Assembly (NCBI GenBank): GCA_029964075.1
Contig: CM057134.1
Coordinates: forward strand, 22,670,905 to 22,734,904
Length of the DNA: 64,000 bases
Origin: Patiria pectinifera
Lineage: Eukaryota > Echinodermata > Asteroidea > Valvatida > Asterinidae
Direction: 5' to 3'
Below the pieces are notes generated by a model. That model had not been told where the DNA came from. It saw only the letters and a list, made by a program, of their open reading frames with translations, and searched no databases. The position numbers and the translations under genes were made by a program. Positions 1 to 11,879 of this stretch are shown here, one piece after another (position 1 is the stretch's first letter; each line of letters opens with the position of its first letter).

Positions 1-633
1 CAGTGCTTTGCACGCTGAATTTGGTGTCAGTGCCTAGGGCGGGGTAGGGCCTACGGAACACTGGTGCCTAAGGCCTGCGAAACACTTAACCCGGGCCTGC
101 TTGTCACTCCATTTCTTCTATAACACTTCCCTGTCTATATGCCTACTAAGTTTGAGATCCCCAAAGACGTCATGATGACAAAATTGTGCGGGACACATCT
201 GCAGTTAACGACTATGCAAAGTTTCAAGTTGAGGGTATTTTGAAAAGTTCCCAAAAGTGTTCTGTAGAATGAAAGCTTGCACAAAACCAATGGGAAAACA
301 TAGACAAAGAAATAGAATCTAGTCTGTTTGATGAACAGAAGGCTTTGCTGCATATATAATTGGCTTTTCCGTATAGGTGTGGAAATTTAAGCCTTTGTTT
401 TTGTTCTTTTTATTTTTATTTTCATTTAACCCCATCCCATAGACTTTTGTAATCGTTTTATTCGGCCCCCAATTTTGACTTAAAGGGAATGTACATCATT
501 GGCTTTTGCTGTAATTTTCAGAAATGAACTATTTGAGGGGTTAGTATAATAGATCAAATATTGTTACTGACATGGTTGAAGTTTTGTGTTCGAAAATGCT
601 GGAAAAACCAAGAAAAACAAAAATGTTCAAGTA
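1..633. other. Unassigned sequence
   Basis: AT-rich noncoding sequence. No open frame with recognisable similarity and no terminal repeats were seen. It could belong to the far 3' part of the TMCO4 locus, but no exon was found. Confidence 0.4.
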
Positions 634-641
634 GTCTGGTT

Positions 642-2083
642 CAGTGGCGTAGCCAGGAATTTGTCAGTGGGGGGGCGCTGGGGGGGCTGGAACATTTCAT
701 GGGGGGGCGTCAATCGCTTCTCAAAAGTGGGGGGGGGGGGGACATACCTTGATCAGAACTGATGCGAGCGCGAAGCCCTTATTGGATTCTAGATGTTCTG
801 TGGTGTGATCTGAAGCAATTTCTTACCACTTTCCTCCATGCTTTAACTAATATTTTCTTAGCAAAAGATAATTATTTGAACATCGTTTTCGAGTTTGGAG
901 TCATTGAATCAGCTATCGGTATTCTGAGCTATAGGCAAAAAAAATTGGATTCTCGATGCTCTGTGGTGTGATCTGAAGCAATTTCTTACCACTTTCCTCC
1001 ATGCTTTAACTAATATTTTCTTATTAAAAGATAATTATTTGAACATCGTTTTCGAGTTTGGAGTCACTGAATCAGCTATCGGTATTCTGAGCTATAGACA
1101 AAAAAAATTGGATTCTCGATGCTCTGTGGTGTGATCTGAGGCAATTTCTTACCACTTTAACCAATAATTATCTTAGCACAAAAGATAATAATTTAAACAT
1201 AATTTTCGAGGTTTTCTCAGCTAAAGGCATAAAAAAAAATTGTGAACATTGTTTTCGAGGTTGGAGTCATTGAATCAGCTACCAGAATTCTGAGCTATAG
1301 GCGTGGGGTTCGGGGCCCGCTTAAGGGCCCTGAAAAATTTTGGATTCTAAATGCTCTGTGGTGCTATCTGAGGCAATTTCTGACCACTTTAACCAATATT
1401 TTCTAAGCAAAAGATACATTGTAGTACATAATAGGGCCCTGTAAATGAGACACGAGTTCAAAAATCTGGTGGGGGGGACATTTGATATTGTGTCCCCCAC
1501 CCTTCAAAAAGTGGGGGGGGCAGTCCCCCTGTCCCCCCAGGATTGACGCCCATGGCGTCATGTAGATCAATGATAATTTTTTTAGAAACTCAAAAATGTC
1601 AGTGGGGGGCGACTGGGGGGCGACAAGGTTTCATGCTCCACGCTCCCCCTGTGGCTACGCCACTGATTTCAAGGAATTTTAATTGGTCTATTATTATTTA
1701 GCTTATATGAATGGAGGAAAAAGTTTGTGCGTGGCCGATTCGCGTGATATCGCTGACTGAAACTGTGTGACCCACGGACCACCTGTCTATAATACGTGTT
1801 CCGTGGTGTGAGCGAGCAGTGCAGTTGGTGTTAATACGCATTTTAGATTATCATTATGCGCTGTGTCACGCGGGTTGTCAGCTTACTGGTCCGCGGTCGC
1901 CGGTCGAAAGGTCGTTTCTCAGTGGTCATCATGTGGATCATTCGCAACTATTTAGATTTAGATCAATGATAATTTTTTTTAGAAACTCAAAATCTCAGTG
2001 GGGGGGGGGGGGCAACTGGGGGGGCGACAAGGTTTCATGGGGAGGCGGTCGCCCCCCCACGCCCCCCGGTGGCTACGCCACTG
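642..2083. mobile_element. Non-autonomous hAT-like element, 1.44 kb
   Basis: It starts CAGTGGCGTAGCCAGGAATT and ends with the inverted GGTGGCTACGCCACTG. An exact 8-bp target duplication, GTCTGGTT, flanks it at 634-641 and 2084-2091. It contains G-rich tracts and a roughly 163-bp internal direct repeat whose units begin near 782, 944 and 1107, with a related unit near 1339. An extra right end lies at about 1660 inside the element, so it is a composite or carries an internal duplication. No transposase is visible. A shorter copy lies at 49810-50587. Confidence 0.9.
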
Positions 2084-2091
2084 GTCTGGTT

Positions 2092-4010
2092 CCTTGACTC
2101 CACTAAAGATAAAATGGATCAATTTATAGATGCCGGAAAATTGTAAGGTAAGGGAACCAGTCTAGCTGGCCTGCACCCGTTCATGAACATGTAACCAATA
2201 GCAAACAAAATTTTGACTGAAAAAAGTGTAAAGTTGGAGCAGTAGTTGAAAAATAGTTAGGTTTTTCCAACGGTGGTCGGCCGACCACCGTTGGAAATGT
2301 ATACAAAATACCATTTTCTTGAAAATGACTTCACACCAGGTGCCATAATTTTACAGGATGCTTTAGACTGTCATTTACCAACATCCTAGTAAGGTATTTC
2401 GTAAAAACTTGGTAGTTTTATTTTTCGATGTTTGCAAATGTTGTATATTCCCTTTAAAACAAAGTCAAATATTCCAACAAAACTTAACATAGGCTAAATG
2501 ATCAGTCTATCGTGACAGCAGAGATATGATACAAACTCTTACAATGACAAAGGTACAGATACATGTCATTTATACTTACCAAACTGTTAAACTTATCAAA
2601 GTAATTTCTCAAAGTTTTATTTTTAGAGGTTTATACAACATGTTTGAATATGTTTAGTAAATAACATATCCTACGATATCTGATACCTTAACCTGACATG
2701 ATGGTAAGAGAAGTCATTAGGGTTTAGAGAAAAAAATATTTGCAAAGAAAACTAGAGCTATGTCTGTTCGAACAGAACATAGGGCTTTTCGCATTTAATT
2801 GTACAAATGTTTATGTTATGTTTGTCCTTTTGTAGTCATTTTTTTTAGAGTGCTTGATATAGTTAAAGATTGTTCAAAATGCTTAGAATAATTCCAAAAA
2901 TAAAGCTTTATCACATGACGTCACATGCCCTGCGATGACATCATCTTGACAACACTTGTCAATGCACATTTTGTCATTGTGGTCTTGGTTTGTATTAAAT
3001 TTGATGTCAATCAGAAGAAAGGAAGTGTTCAATTTTGAAAGCGGAATGAAATTATAAATATTAAAAAAAATCATAATTGCATGTTGTGTTTTTACGAAGA
3101 GACGCAAAAGTGCCTGCCCCTTGAACGCATACAAAACGTATTGCACAGAAAGGCGTAAAAGTAGGTCAATTGAGATTTTAATTTTTATGAAGGGACATGC
3201 ATCTTTGTTACATTTTCAACTGCGTTCGTGTCCCCTTCCATATGGACATACACATTGAACAGAAAAGGGCGTAAATGTAGAAAAACTTAATTGTTTGTTT
3301 TCACGAAGGGACGCGGATCTTTACAAATTAATTTTGGTTAATTAACCACCGTGTTCATTCTAATTACTGGGTTCTCGTAAAACTCCCCCTTCAACAGAAT
3401 CATATGAAGGTTTCCTTTTTGCACAAAGTTGTTGCCAAGTAGTTTTTTTTGCAGTTTAAAAATAGGAGAAACTTCTCCTGCGATTATCTCAAAAAGCCTT
3501 TTCTTCAAATTATAACATGTGTCTCTTCTTGAAAACAGTGAGGAATTGTCCACCCCTATTTCACACAGTGGTTTGATCCTCATAACAATCTTTTGAGTGG
3601 GAGAGCTGGCAGGATGGAATGTACCATGTTGTTGCATATACTTTTCCTAACTGCATATGGATGTAAACAAAACATAAATTCATAAAAAAACATAATGCGG
3701 AAAAGCAATATGTTCTGTTCATCTGTTAATTTTTTTATTAGTTTATGCTTTCTCTTGCAGTAATGTCAATGAACAATTTCATGTACAAAGTTCTGTAACG
3801 ATAAGTCTTCTTCCTATTACAAAAATGAGCAGTGTTTGCTAGATAAAGTGATGAAAATTAAAAGAATGCTAAAATATTTTTTTAAATAGAAACAATCTAT
3901 AAAGGGTAAAATCACAATGTCACGTAAATATTTTTTTCTAGAACATGCTGATAGCAGAAATTTCTTGCTTTTTAATTGTTCTAATTCCCAACCCCCACCA
4001 CTTTTTAATA
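2092..4010. other. Unassigned repeat-derived sequence
   Basis: No credible gene. Around 2756-2785 is a near-palindrome containing CTATGTCTGTTCGAACAGAA, also found in altered form near 20427. Bases 2905-3050 resemble the TGACGTCA-rich repeat family seen at 22.5 kb (TTGACAACACTTGTCAATGC near 2946). Confidence 0.4.
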
Positions 4011-4011
4011 G

Positions 4012-4330
4012 ACCGAGTCAGACCTTATGTCTGCTCTGAAATAAAAATGGGTGTTGTGACTTCTAAAATCTAATTTTCTGCAAGCATGAAATGGGAAAAC
4101 GGGGCTATCCAGTTTTGGAGCATTATTTGCCAAGAATTTGAGATTTTTAGTTGTCCAGTTCTGAGGCGCTTAGATAGTAAAATCAAAATTTCTGCTAGCA
4201 GAAAATTATTTTTTTTGAAAGCTGGTGTTACAATTTCTAAAAAACCTAAAATTCTACTAGCAGAAAATGGGACAATACTGTTGTCCACTTTTAGCACTCC
4301 ATACATGCATCCGTATAGCACAGTGCGCTT
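4012..4330. repeat. Partial copy of the GTCCACTTTT inverted-repeat MITE
   Basis: It shares long stretches with the right half of the element at 9721-10553, including AAATGGGAAAACGGGG, ACTAGCAGAAAATGGG and GTCCACTTTT. The segment is truncated and about 15-20 percent diverged by eye. Confidence 0.65.
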
Positions 4331-5244
4331 TCAGTACTGCGCTATCCGTTAAATGCGCTAAATCTAATATACGCTTCAGGTAGCGATTGAAATGGACGAT
4401 GCATCCAACACGGGTGGCATTCATTGCCTGCAACTTAAAAAAAACGATGAAGTGGTGGGGCAAAAGGATAACTATTTATGGTTGGCTTTAAAACTAAGCA
4501 CTTTATATGTGAATATTATTGAAACAAACTAGGGCCTGCCTCGATTTCAATTGTCAAGTACTCCATTGATAAAACATGGAATTATTATTCATACCCTTTG
4601 TATTTTATTGAGAAATTATTGATTTCGTAAAATGTGTACTTTGCCTAAACTCATCCAAATTTGATTGAGACTTTATTTTTTTACTCGCAAAACTGCTGTG
4701 TGCTCTCAATTTGAGCTTTTATGTTTGTCAAGTGTTCAAAGAAATACATACTATAGTGAGGTACCTTAGTGACAAAAATGCCAAGGATCGTGACACGGTG
4801 GACAAAAGCACCATTTTTTCACCAAAGCATCTCCATGGTATACCTTTTCGAAAAAAAAGACGGACGCAAAAAAATGGACGATGGGAAGGGCATGTATGAC
4901 GTCATTATGACGTCATCAGCTAATTATTACATGAAAAACATATAAATTGATAATATCTTCAGAACGACAAGCATCACAACAACAAATGTATCAAATTAAG
5001 GGCACAACAAGATCTTTCATTTGAGTGGTATGTCAGTGGGATGGAATGTAGTACAGGGTGGGTTTTTAGCCAAAAGGCTCTTTTTTGGTAAAAAAACAAA
5101 CAAATTGGTGCTCAAATCGTGGATTTGGGGTTATCATTTTGGCACCTTGTTTTAACATGCAAACCGTAAGTGGTATTGTGAGTTTGGGTTCTTAAGTCTG
5201 AGAGAATGGTTCAAATACTATGCCAAGAGAGTTTTCGTAATTGA

Positions 5245-7215
5245 TTATTGGTATCTTAAATGTTTAAACTTATTCCAAAGATAGGCGGACAAAAAAAATG
5301 TAACATAAGTTACAGTCGGGTGCCTATCCCAGTGGATCTCAGTTACAGATTCATCACATGTCTCGTTGTCGAGCTTGGAGGGGTTGGGCAATCTGCCGGG
5401 TGCATCTGCGATCACCATCATAGCACCAGGTTTGTAGACATCGTCAAAGTTGTATCCTTGTAGCTTAAGATGCTGCAAGCAGTGTGGTGTACTGGCTAGG
5501 ATTTTGCGCCAGATCGTAACCAATGGTTTTAATGGTCAGTGACAACAATGATTTGCAGCAGTGCCACAGCTTCCCTCTCGATATTCGAGAATATGCTCTG
5601 GGAAGAGGATCTATAGGCTCTTTGAGGAAAATGCGAAGGGTTTACCTTCCTGGGTGTTGCCCAATCCTCTTTCAGATGCATCTACTTTGAGGATGGTTTC
5701 TATACCTGTGTGTCGGAGAATCGTAGCCAGGACTGAATTGAGATGGAGTGTTTAAGGGTTGTAAAAGAAGCTTGATGTCCTCTTCCCAGAGAAATGGTAC
5801 ATCTTTTCGAAGAAGATCGCTGAAGGGAGCAACTTTGTCTGCGCAATTTGGGGTGTAGTGTGAGACATTGTTGACCATGCTAAGGAACCAGCAGTTTCCA
5901 TCAGGGCGATGAGACATTCGGCCGCTCGCCATGCTCTTCAAGGGAGACCGAATACTGCAATGTCGTCGCGGTGATTGATCCAACGCATCAGGGCATCTAG
6001 CTTATTTTGCCATCAATATTTTCAGGACTATTATCTTGGCTTACTGATAAGCCGATGAATGGGCGACGAAAGCTGTTAACAACCAAATTGTATGTTGTCA
6101 GTTTTTCAGACTGCCCTAGATGAGCAGACCATTGATCTCTATATAAAGACTGGATAGCTAATAAAGAGCCGCACAATGTACGAATTTGACGCCATATTGG
6201 TAAGACCGGCTGGTGATCTACAAAGGACAAGTTGCCGTTTTTATAGACAGCTTGATTTCTTTTGTAACGTCGCGGTTCACTTGACTTACTGACTAAGGTT
6301 TACTACAATCTTACTACAATTTTTTTAACGTCGTGGTTACTTTTATAATGCCGCAAATCACTTTTTTTTGGCGTTTTTGAAATAACAATCACTACGGAAA
6401 TGTGTCCCTTTTAGAACATCATAATATGTGTACGTGACCAAAATGCGCGTCAACTGTTGATACAACGCGCGCGTATTTACGCGTAGAACGTTCGTATTAT
6501 GCGCGGCCATCTTTGTGAGACCGGGGGCGAATTGGTCAATATGCAAAGTCTACTGTGTGAATGTTGGATGCATATCCGCTATCCAGTCTTTATATAGAGA
6601 TCAGTGGAGCAGACCAATACCCTGCTTTTGACGTCTAGCTTGGAGGAGAACCTTTCCAGTGCAAATTCTGGCTTGAGCTCCTCAAGAGTGGGGATCTTTA
6701 GAAAACATTATGTGTTTAGCTGCTTGGGATCCGGACACATCCTGAACGGGCCGTCTTTTTTGGCAGTTGCTGTGATAGAGCTGCACCCGTCCGTGTGATG
6801 GGAGACTTTTCGTATGACCCAGCCTTTCTCAGTCTTTTTCAGCTCGGCCTGCGGTTTTGGTTTGACATGAAAGCTGCACCTATGGGACTGAATATCTGGC
6901 CTGAGGTGTAGGAGAGTGCGTATCTAAGTCGAAAGTATCAAACTGCGTTGGGAGCCGGTCCTTCAGGTCTTGTATGTCTCTCACCGGAGTGGAAGTGGTC
7001 AGCCCTTTGGTTCCTGTGGGGGCCTGAGGCTTTGGGGGCAGTGTGCCAGTGTAGATTTTGACCAAGTGTAGGGTGCGGCTCATAGCTTGTATAGTAGCGA
7101 ACCCATTGATAGCTGGTCCTGGCACATTGACCACTTGGAACTTCTCACGTTGCCAGTCATTCTGCTGGTATACCCATACAGTGTATCGAACCATGGCAGA
7201 TGATTCCAGAAACAT
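5245..7215 (-). mobile_element. Ty3/Gypsy-like retrotransposon fossil (partial pol)
   Basis: Minus-strand fragments resemble, in order, the region after the protease (VNVPGPAINGF at about 7130-7100), the start of reverse transcriptase (about 6850-6610), later reverse transcriptase (about 6120-5680; NCWFLSMVNNVSHYTPNCAD) and the end of RNase H (about 5450-5300; MVIADAPGRLPNPSKL). No LTRs, gag or integrase were seen. The copy is broken, with at least about four interruptions, plus an inserted MITE at 6130-6606. It is old compared with that insertion. Confidence 0.75.
6130..6606. mobile_element. hAT-like MITE with exact 8-bp target duplication
   Basis: 477 bp. Terminal inverted repeats read CAYTGATCTCTATATAAAGA on each strand and continue CTGGATAGC. 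The 8-bp duplication GAGCAGAC lies at 6122-6129 and 6607-6614. It is inserted in the reverse-transcriptase region of the Gypsy fossil, so it is younger. The 8-bp duplication fits hAT or P superfamily. A 26-bp relative is at 52189-52214. Confidence 0.92.
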
Positions 7216-7329
7216 TATATGCCTTCAATGGGAGGGTTGGTTTCTCCAATTGTCTCCGTATTTTTGACGCATCAACGAACTGGTAAGGTATTTGCACTCG
7301 AGTTTGTGTTAACCTCGTTGCAGACATGT

Positions 7330-8090
7330 TGCTAGAGATGATCCGGACAGATCACATCCAGTGTTCGGCGATGCTCAGCTGTTGTGCACATCATATGTCT
7401 GATGCTGATAAGGTAATGGAGTTGAATGTTTTTGACGACTTGGAGACATCCAATCTTCTGCAGTAGCCTGAAGAGGCCTTTTCTACTGACGAAGGTCAAA
7501 GGGCTTCATCGGCTAGGTCGGTGGTCAGTACATCGGTCGTCGCTGCTCTCGGCACTTCTCCTGGAGCTGCCGTATGTCGAAGACAATATGGAGAAGATAA
7601 TGTCGATCTTTAATCTTTCAGCTCTGAAACCGCACTGCCACTCAGGGTATATGCGTTCAGCTAGCAGCTGCGATCTACCGAGGAGGGAGATTCCTCGTGT
7701 TGCACAGATTGACGTCCTGGCGATGTTTGAAGTATGGGCGTTTTTTTGCCTTGAGCGGTGGATCTGTTTATTTGGAAGTGGTCTGTATTACAGTCAGCGC
7801 TGCGTGTGATGAGATCGCAGTTTCGTGATGGTCTTCCCGCATTTATGTGATGATGAGATGAAGCTGAAGCCAGTGACAGGATCTGAGGTGCTTCTGCAGC
7901 CTCTGCCCATTCTCAGTTAGCTTGCCAACACCAACGTGAGCGATGCAGCTGGGCCAGGAGTTGTGGTCAGATCCCACTCGGGCGTTAAGTTGAATTCGCC
8001 AAGGAGGTACAGTTGTTCTACGACAAGGATACCTCTGATGGTGGTGTTGAGCTCCTCGTAGAACTGGTCCTTAGAATTTTATTGGAAGAT
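7330..8090 (-). mobile_element. LINE fragment: endonuclease and reverse transcriptase pieces
   Basis: Minus-strand translation gives an endonuclease-like stretch (KDQFYEELNTTIRGILV...LLGEFN) at about 8080-7830. Reverse-transcriptase-like pieces follow: RGISLLGRSQLLAERIYPEW and WQCGFRAERLKIDIIFS at about 7715-7600, then RLLQKIGCLQVVKNI at about 7470-7430. Frame changes are needed to read along it, so it is dead. The type (GDFN endonuclease, QCGFR...RQLQEKCREQ) is that of CR1/Jockey/RTE-like non-LTR elements. Confidence 0.75.
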
Positions 8091-8299
8091 GATCATGTTG
8101 AGACGCTGTGCTATGCAATGGAGTACTTCAGTGGAGATAGGGCTGCTCATTTCTTCATTTCACCCCAGCACATCCTAACCGATTTGACCCCAAATGGATT
8201 GGGCTTACTCCTGACTTATTCTGATTGTTTATGGGCGATTCCACGACAACTTTACATTTTCAGGCACTTTGAGACGCAAAAAGGAGTCTCACCACTAAA

Positions 8300-8818
8300 T
8301 GCATTGGTTTCAAAAATCAGATAGTCAATTTGAACATAATGAATACAAAGTGGTAAGCTTTTACTTTCGATATATTAAAAAACGTAGGCCTATGCATGAT
8401 TTGTTGGAGGTCTTGATTCAAAAGTCTCCTCAAACTGGACATGCATTGATAAAAGTAATGCATACCATCTATTTGCTGGTAACTAAACTATGTATTAGGC
8501 CAAAGAAAAAAATGATAGTGAACTGTTCTGCTTCCGGTTTCCCTACCTACCCTATTCTGACAGCCCCTACCCTAATTTGTTTTATGGGAAAAATGAGAAA
8601 AAAAAGAACCCAAAACAATCAATTTCTCCCTTTCACCCTTGACTACACGCAGACGCCTCCATATATGATTGAAACAAAACAAAAATTCCTTTGGGCCTTA
8701 TCAAGGTAATACAGGAAATCTCAAGTCCCATTTTGGCCCATACCCAAAAATGGTGATAACTTTCCTTACGGTAACTGCAGTTTTTCCACCTATCTAAGGA
8801 ACAAGTGTAAGCATTTAA
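8300..8818. other. Unassigned sequence inside the 5-kb inverted-repeat element
   Basis: AT-rich. The 136-codon plus frame at 8299-8709 has no recognisable similarity and looks like chance. Confidence 0.4.
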
Positions 8819-9202
8819 GGCCAAAAAAAAAAAGTCTCCGGTTTCTGGTATGGAGCTTGTCCAAAAAGTGGTGCGGCGACGCGGCTTTTTTTTTTTTTTT
8901 TTACCCGACTTTTTTGCTTCAAATTTGCTTCAAATGTCGGCTGATGACTGCAAATGGTGTCCGACTAAACTTAGTGCAAATATATGGGAGTCCAGAGAGG
9001 CCACATAAAGCTTATTCTCGATCATAACCCCATCTAAAAACACGTTGAAATTGCTCAGCAGCAGAATTCCAGTCAAACCAGTGAGTTTGGCGGTTTTGAG
9101 ACATCATCTTTCATTGAAAAAAAAACTTTTTCATTTTGCCGACGCGCATGGCTACGGCGACGCGCGCGCATACCAGAAACCGGAGACTTTTTTTTTTTGG
9201 CC
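8819..9202. mobile_element. PIF/Harbinger-like MITE
   Basis: 384 bp beginning GGCC, an A-run, then GTCTCCGGTTTCTGGTATG, and ending with the inverse CAGAAACCGGAGAC, a T-run and GGCC. The flanking TAA (8816-8818, 9203-9205) fits the 3-bp TWA target preference of PIF/Harbinger elements. A second, inverted and truncated copy is at about 36470-36822. Confidence 0.8.
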
Positions 9203-9720
9203 TAAGATACTAATAATCAATTAAAAAAAAAAAATAATCAATTGCAAAAACTATTTTGGCATAGAATTTGAACCTTTTCCTCTGACTTAAAAACAAAATC
9301 TCACAATAACACATACGTTTTGCATGTTAAACAAGGTGCCAAACAAAAATACATGATTTTAGCCAAAAATCTGGGGTTTTTGGACAAAAAAGTGCTTTTT
9401 GGCCCCGAAAACCACCCTTTACTACATTCCACGCCCCTGACATATCACTCAAATGAAATATCTTGTTGTTCCCTTTCATTTGATGCGACTTTTGTTGTTG
9501 TGATGTTTGTAGTTCAGAAGATATTATCAATTTATATATATTTCATGTAATAATTAGCTGATGACGTCATAATGTCGTCATACATGCCCTTCCCATCATC
9601 CATTTTTTTTGTGTCCGTCTTTTTATTGAAAAGGTATACCATGGAGATGCTATGGTGAAAAAATGGTGCTTTTGTCCACCGTGTCACGATTTTGTCACTA
9701 AGGTACCTCACTACTAAGGA

Positions 9721-10553
9721 GCGTCAAAAGTGGAGAACCGTATTTTCCTATTTTTTGCTAGTATAATTTTAGGTTTGTTGAAACTGCAAATCCAGTTTTA
9801 AAAAAACTCAATTTTCTGCTTGCGGAAATTAAAAAAACTAAAATCTCACTAGCAAAATTTATGATGGTTCAAAAGTGGAAAACCCCGTTTTCCTATTTCC
9901 AGCTAGCAGAAATTTAGATTTTAGAAGTCAAAACACCCATTTTTAAAAAAAAACCTAAATTTTCTGCTTGCAGAAATTTAGATTTTACTTTTATGGCAAT
10001 GTCGGCACCTCAAAAGTGGACAACTAAAAAAATGTAATTTCTGTTGGCTATATATTGCGTCGTAACACTATGATCTAACGGTCCCTTGTATTGTTTCAGG
10101 CTCAGCCATTATGTATCGTGGTCCTCCTTTGGAGCTAAGTTTTGATTTCCGGCTCAGCTTGCTCCCGCTCATCACGTGTCCTGCCCACACCTTCTACGGG
10201 CTTTTTACTAACAGAAATTACGTTTTTTTAGTTGTCCACTTTTAAGGGGCCGATCATAGCTAGCGTAAATTTGAGTTTCTTAAAAACGGGCGTTTTGACA
10301 TCTAAAAACTAAGTTTTTGCTAGTAGGAAATGGGAAAACGGGGTTGTCCACTTTTAGACCATCATCATTTGTGCTAGTAAGAATTTGAGGTTTCTCGTTG
10401 TCCACTTTTGAGGCGCTGAGAAAGTCGTCAAGTAAAATCCAAATTTCTACTAGCACAAAATTGAGTCTTTTAAAAACAGGTGTTACAATTTCAAAAAACC
10501 TAAAATTCTATACTAGCAGAAAATGGGAAAGTACGGTTCTCCACTTTTGACGC
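9721..10553. mobile_element. Inverted-repeat MITE (GCGTCAAAAGTGGAGAACCG family)
   Basis: Both ends carry AGCGTCAAAAGTGGAGAACC in inverse orientation (left near 9720, right near 10551). Several internal copies of CAAAAGTGGA(C)AAC occur in both orientations, so the element folds back on itself. A partial relative is at 4012-4330. The target duplication is not clear. Confidence 0.7.
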
Positions 10554-10559
10554 TTTTAA

Positions 10560-11262
10560 TACAGAGTACGCATCATGGATACGCAACTGGTAAATGCACA
10601 ACAGGACATATGGATTTCCCGCCTAAGATGACATCAAATGACCCATGATGACATCATGACATAACTCTTCGGGACACAGCTTGCTATAAGGACTATGCCT
10701 ATGCTAACTTTGAATGATGAATAACAAGGATGAATGCCAAAAGTGGCACTGCGAAAAGATGTGTACAAAGTCTATGGAATTTGGGATAGAACAAAAAGAA
10801 GAAAAAAACTCGAACAAAAACAAAGGCTTTTCCGCAATTTTGTGGAAAAGCCCCAAAAAGGGGTGAAATAATAACACAAACAGAAGCTGTTCCCAATAGT
10901 CCGGTGGCTTAGACCTCATTTTGGGCAAGATCATGATATGCTGGATTAAAGCACCACATTTGGAACACTTGTAGACACAGTATAGGACCCTATACAGTAC
11001 GGGTGCCCGATTTTGGTGGCCTAGGTCAAAATCAGGCCCAGGTCAAATTTCACAAAGTGTACTGTACTGTATATAGTTGTAATAAATTTCCACAAAAGTC
11101 TGAAATTTTAAGTTCTGAATAGCATAAAATGATGTCAGACAATTTATAAGACTTACCATATCAGAAAAAAATCCATCAAGAACCTTTGCCCAACAAAATA
11201 GTGGAGCTTTATTCCATTTTCAAAAATGCTGTGTCATCACTTTTTATAAAGTTTCCTTTCTG
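10560..11262. other. Dispersed repeat with a hairpin; no gene
   Basis: Bases 10758-10870 match the start of the repeat at 23236-23430 (TGTACAAAGTCTATGG...). Each copy carries an A-rich stretch followed by a perfect hairpin; here it is GGCTTTTCCGCA...TGTGGAAAAGCC at about 10826-10853. Open frames here are chance. Confidence 0.5.
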
Positions 11263-11455
11263 TTATGTTATAGTATACAAATATTGACTGCTTTGAGTGG
11301 TGTAGTAAAACTAGCCTCCCGAGGTGATCCATGGACATTCTATTTTCCCCGAGGCGAAGCCGAGGGAAAATAGAATGGTCCATGGATCATCGAGGGAGGC
11401 TAGTTTTACTTCACCACGAGATAAAGCATTCAATATTTGTTTTATAACACTTCAC
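11263..11455. mobile_element. Hairpin MITE
   Basis: Almost the whole element is one inverted repeat. The inner arms AAAACTAGCCTCCCGAGGTG / ...GAGGGAGGCTAGTTTT and GGTCCATGGATCAT enclose a loop of GAGGCGAAGCCGAG. The outer arms carry AACAAATATTGAATGC-like sequence, also seen singly at 42808-42835. Confidence 0.75.
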
Positions 11456-11639
11456 CCACAGATTCTGCTTGATTTTAATATTTTAAATTATTTAAATCTG
11501 AACACAGTTGAAATAAACTTCAATTTCAATACAAAATTGGTGGAAAATGTATAAATTTCTCTCTCCAGAGCCATTTGGGGATGCTTTACAGGATCCGCTT
11601 TAACTTGGTAGACATGCACTGGAATACCTTCCTCATAAA

Positions 11640-11835
11640 CCACATCTAGTACTAGAGGTCACAGTTCGCGGTTCTTCGTGCCCCATTGCAGAACACTGGT
11701 CTATTCCTCATCATTCTTCCCACAAACTTGCAGAGACTGGACCTCCCTGGCGTTTGACCCAGCCAGTCTACCCTCCCTTGATGTGTTCAAATCAGCATTG
11801 AGGGATGGTACTCACTGGCTTCAAGTTGTCCTGTT
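11640..11835 (+). mobile_element. LINE 3' fragment (end of reverse-transcriptase ORF)
   Basis: The plus-strand translation PHCRTLVYSSSFFPQTCRDW then TSLAFDPASLPSLDVFKSAL matches the typical C-terminus of CR1/Jockey-type LINEs (YSFFPRTIRDWNALP...APSLETFK). Only the tail survives. Confidence 0.7.
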
Positions 11836-11879
11836 TTTAACCTGCACTTCAGCACTATACATGTACATATAGTTTTTTT

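Larger units (their letters stand above)
4754..9713. mobile_element. Long-terminal-inverted-repeat DNA element, about 5 kb, with nested insertions
   Basis: About 400-bp arms (4754-5165 and 9308-9713) are inverted copies of each other and begin TAGTGAGGTACCTTAGTGAC on each strand. A possible 3-bp target duplication, CTA, flanks the ends (4751-4753, 9714-9716). The arms contain paired TGACGTCA palindromes. The interior holds a Ty3/Gypsy fossil, a hAT-like MITE, a LINE fragment and a Harbinger-like MITE, and no transposase of its own was recognised. Two independent opposite insertions of one repeat are the alternative. Confidence 0.7.

Noticed and set aside
7426-7809. 127-codon plus-strand frame
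   Set aside because: It is the antisense shadow of a LINE reverse-transcriptase fragment.
8819-9202. TGACGTCA-family or foldback assignment for this element
   Set aside because: The TAA flanks and defined GGCC tips fit a Harbinger-like MITE better.
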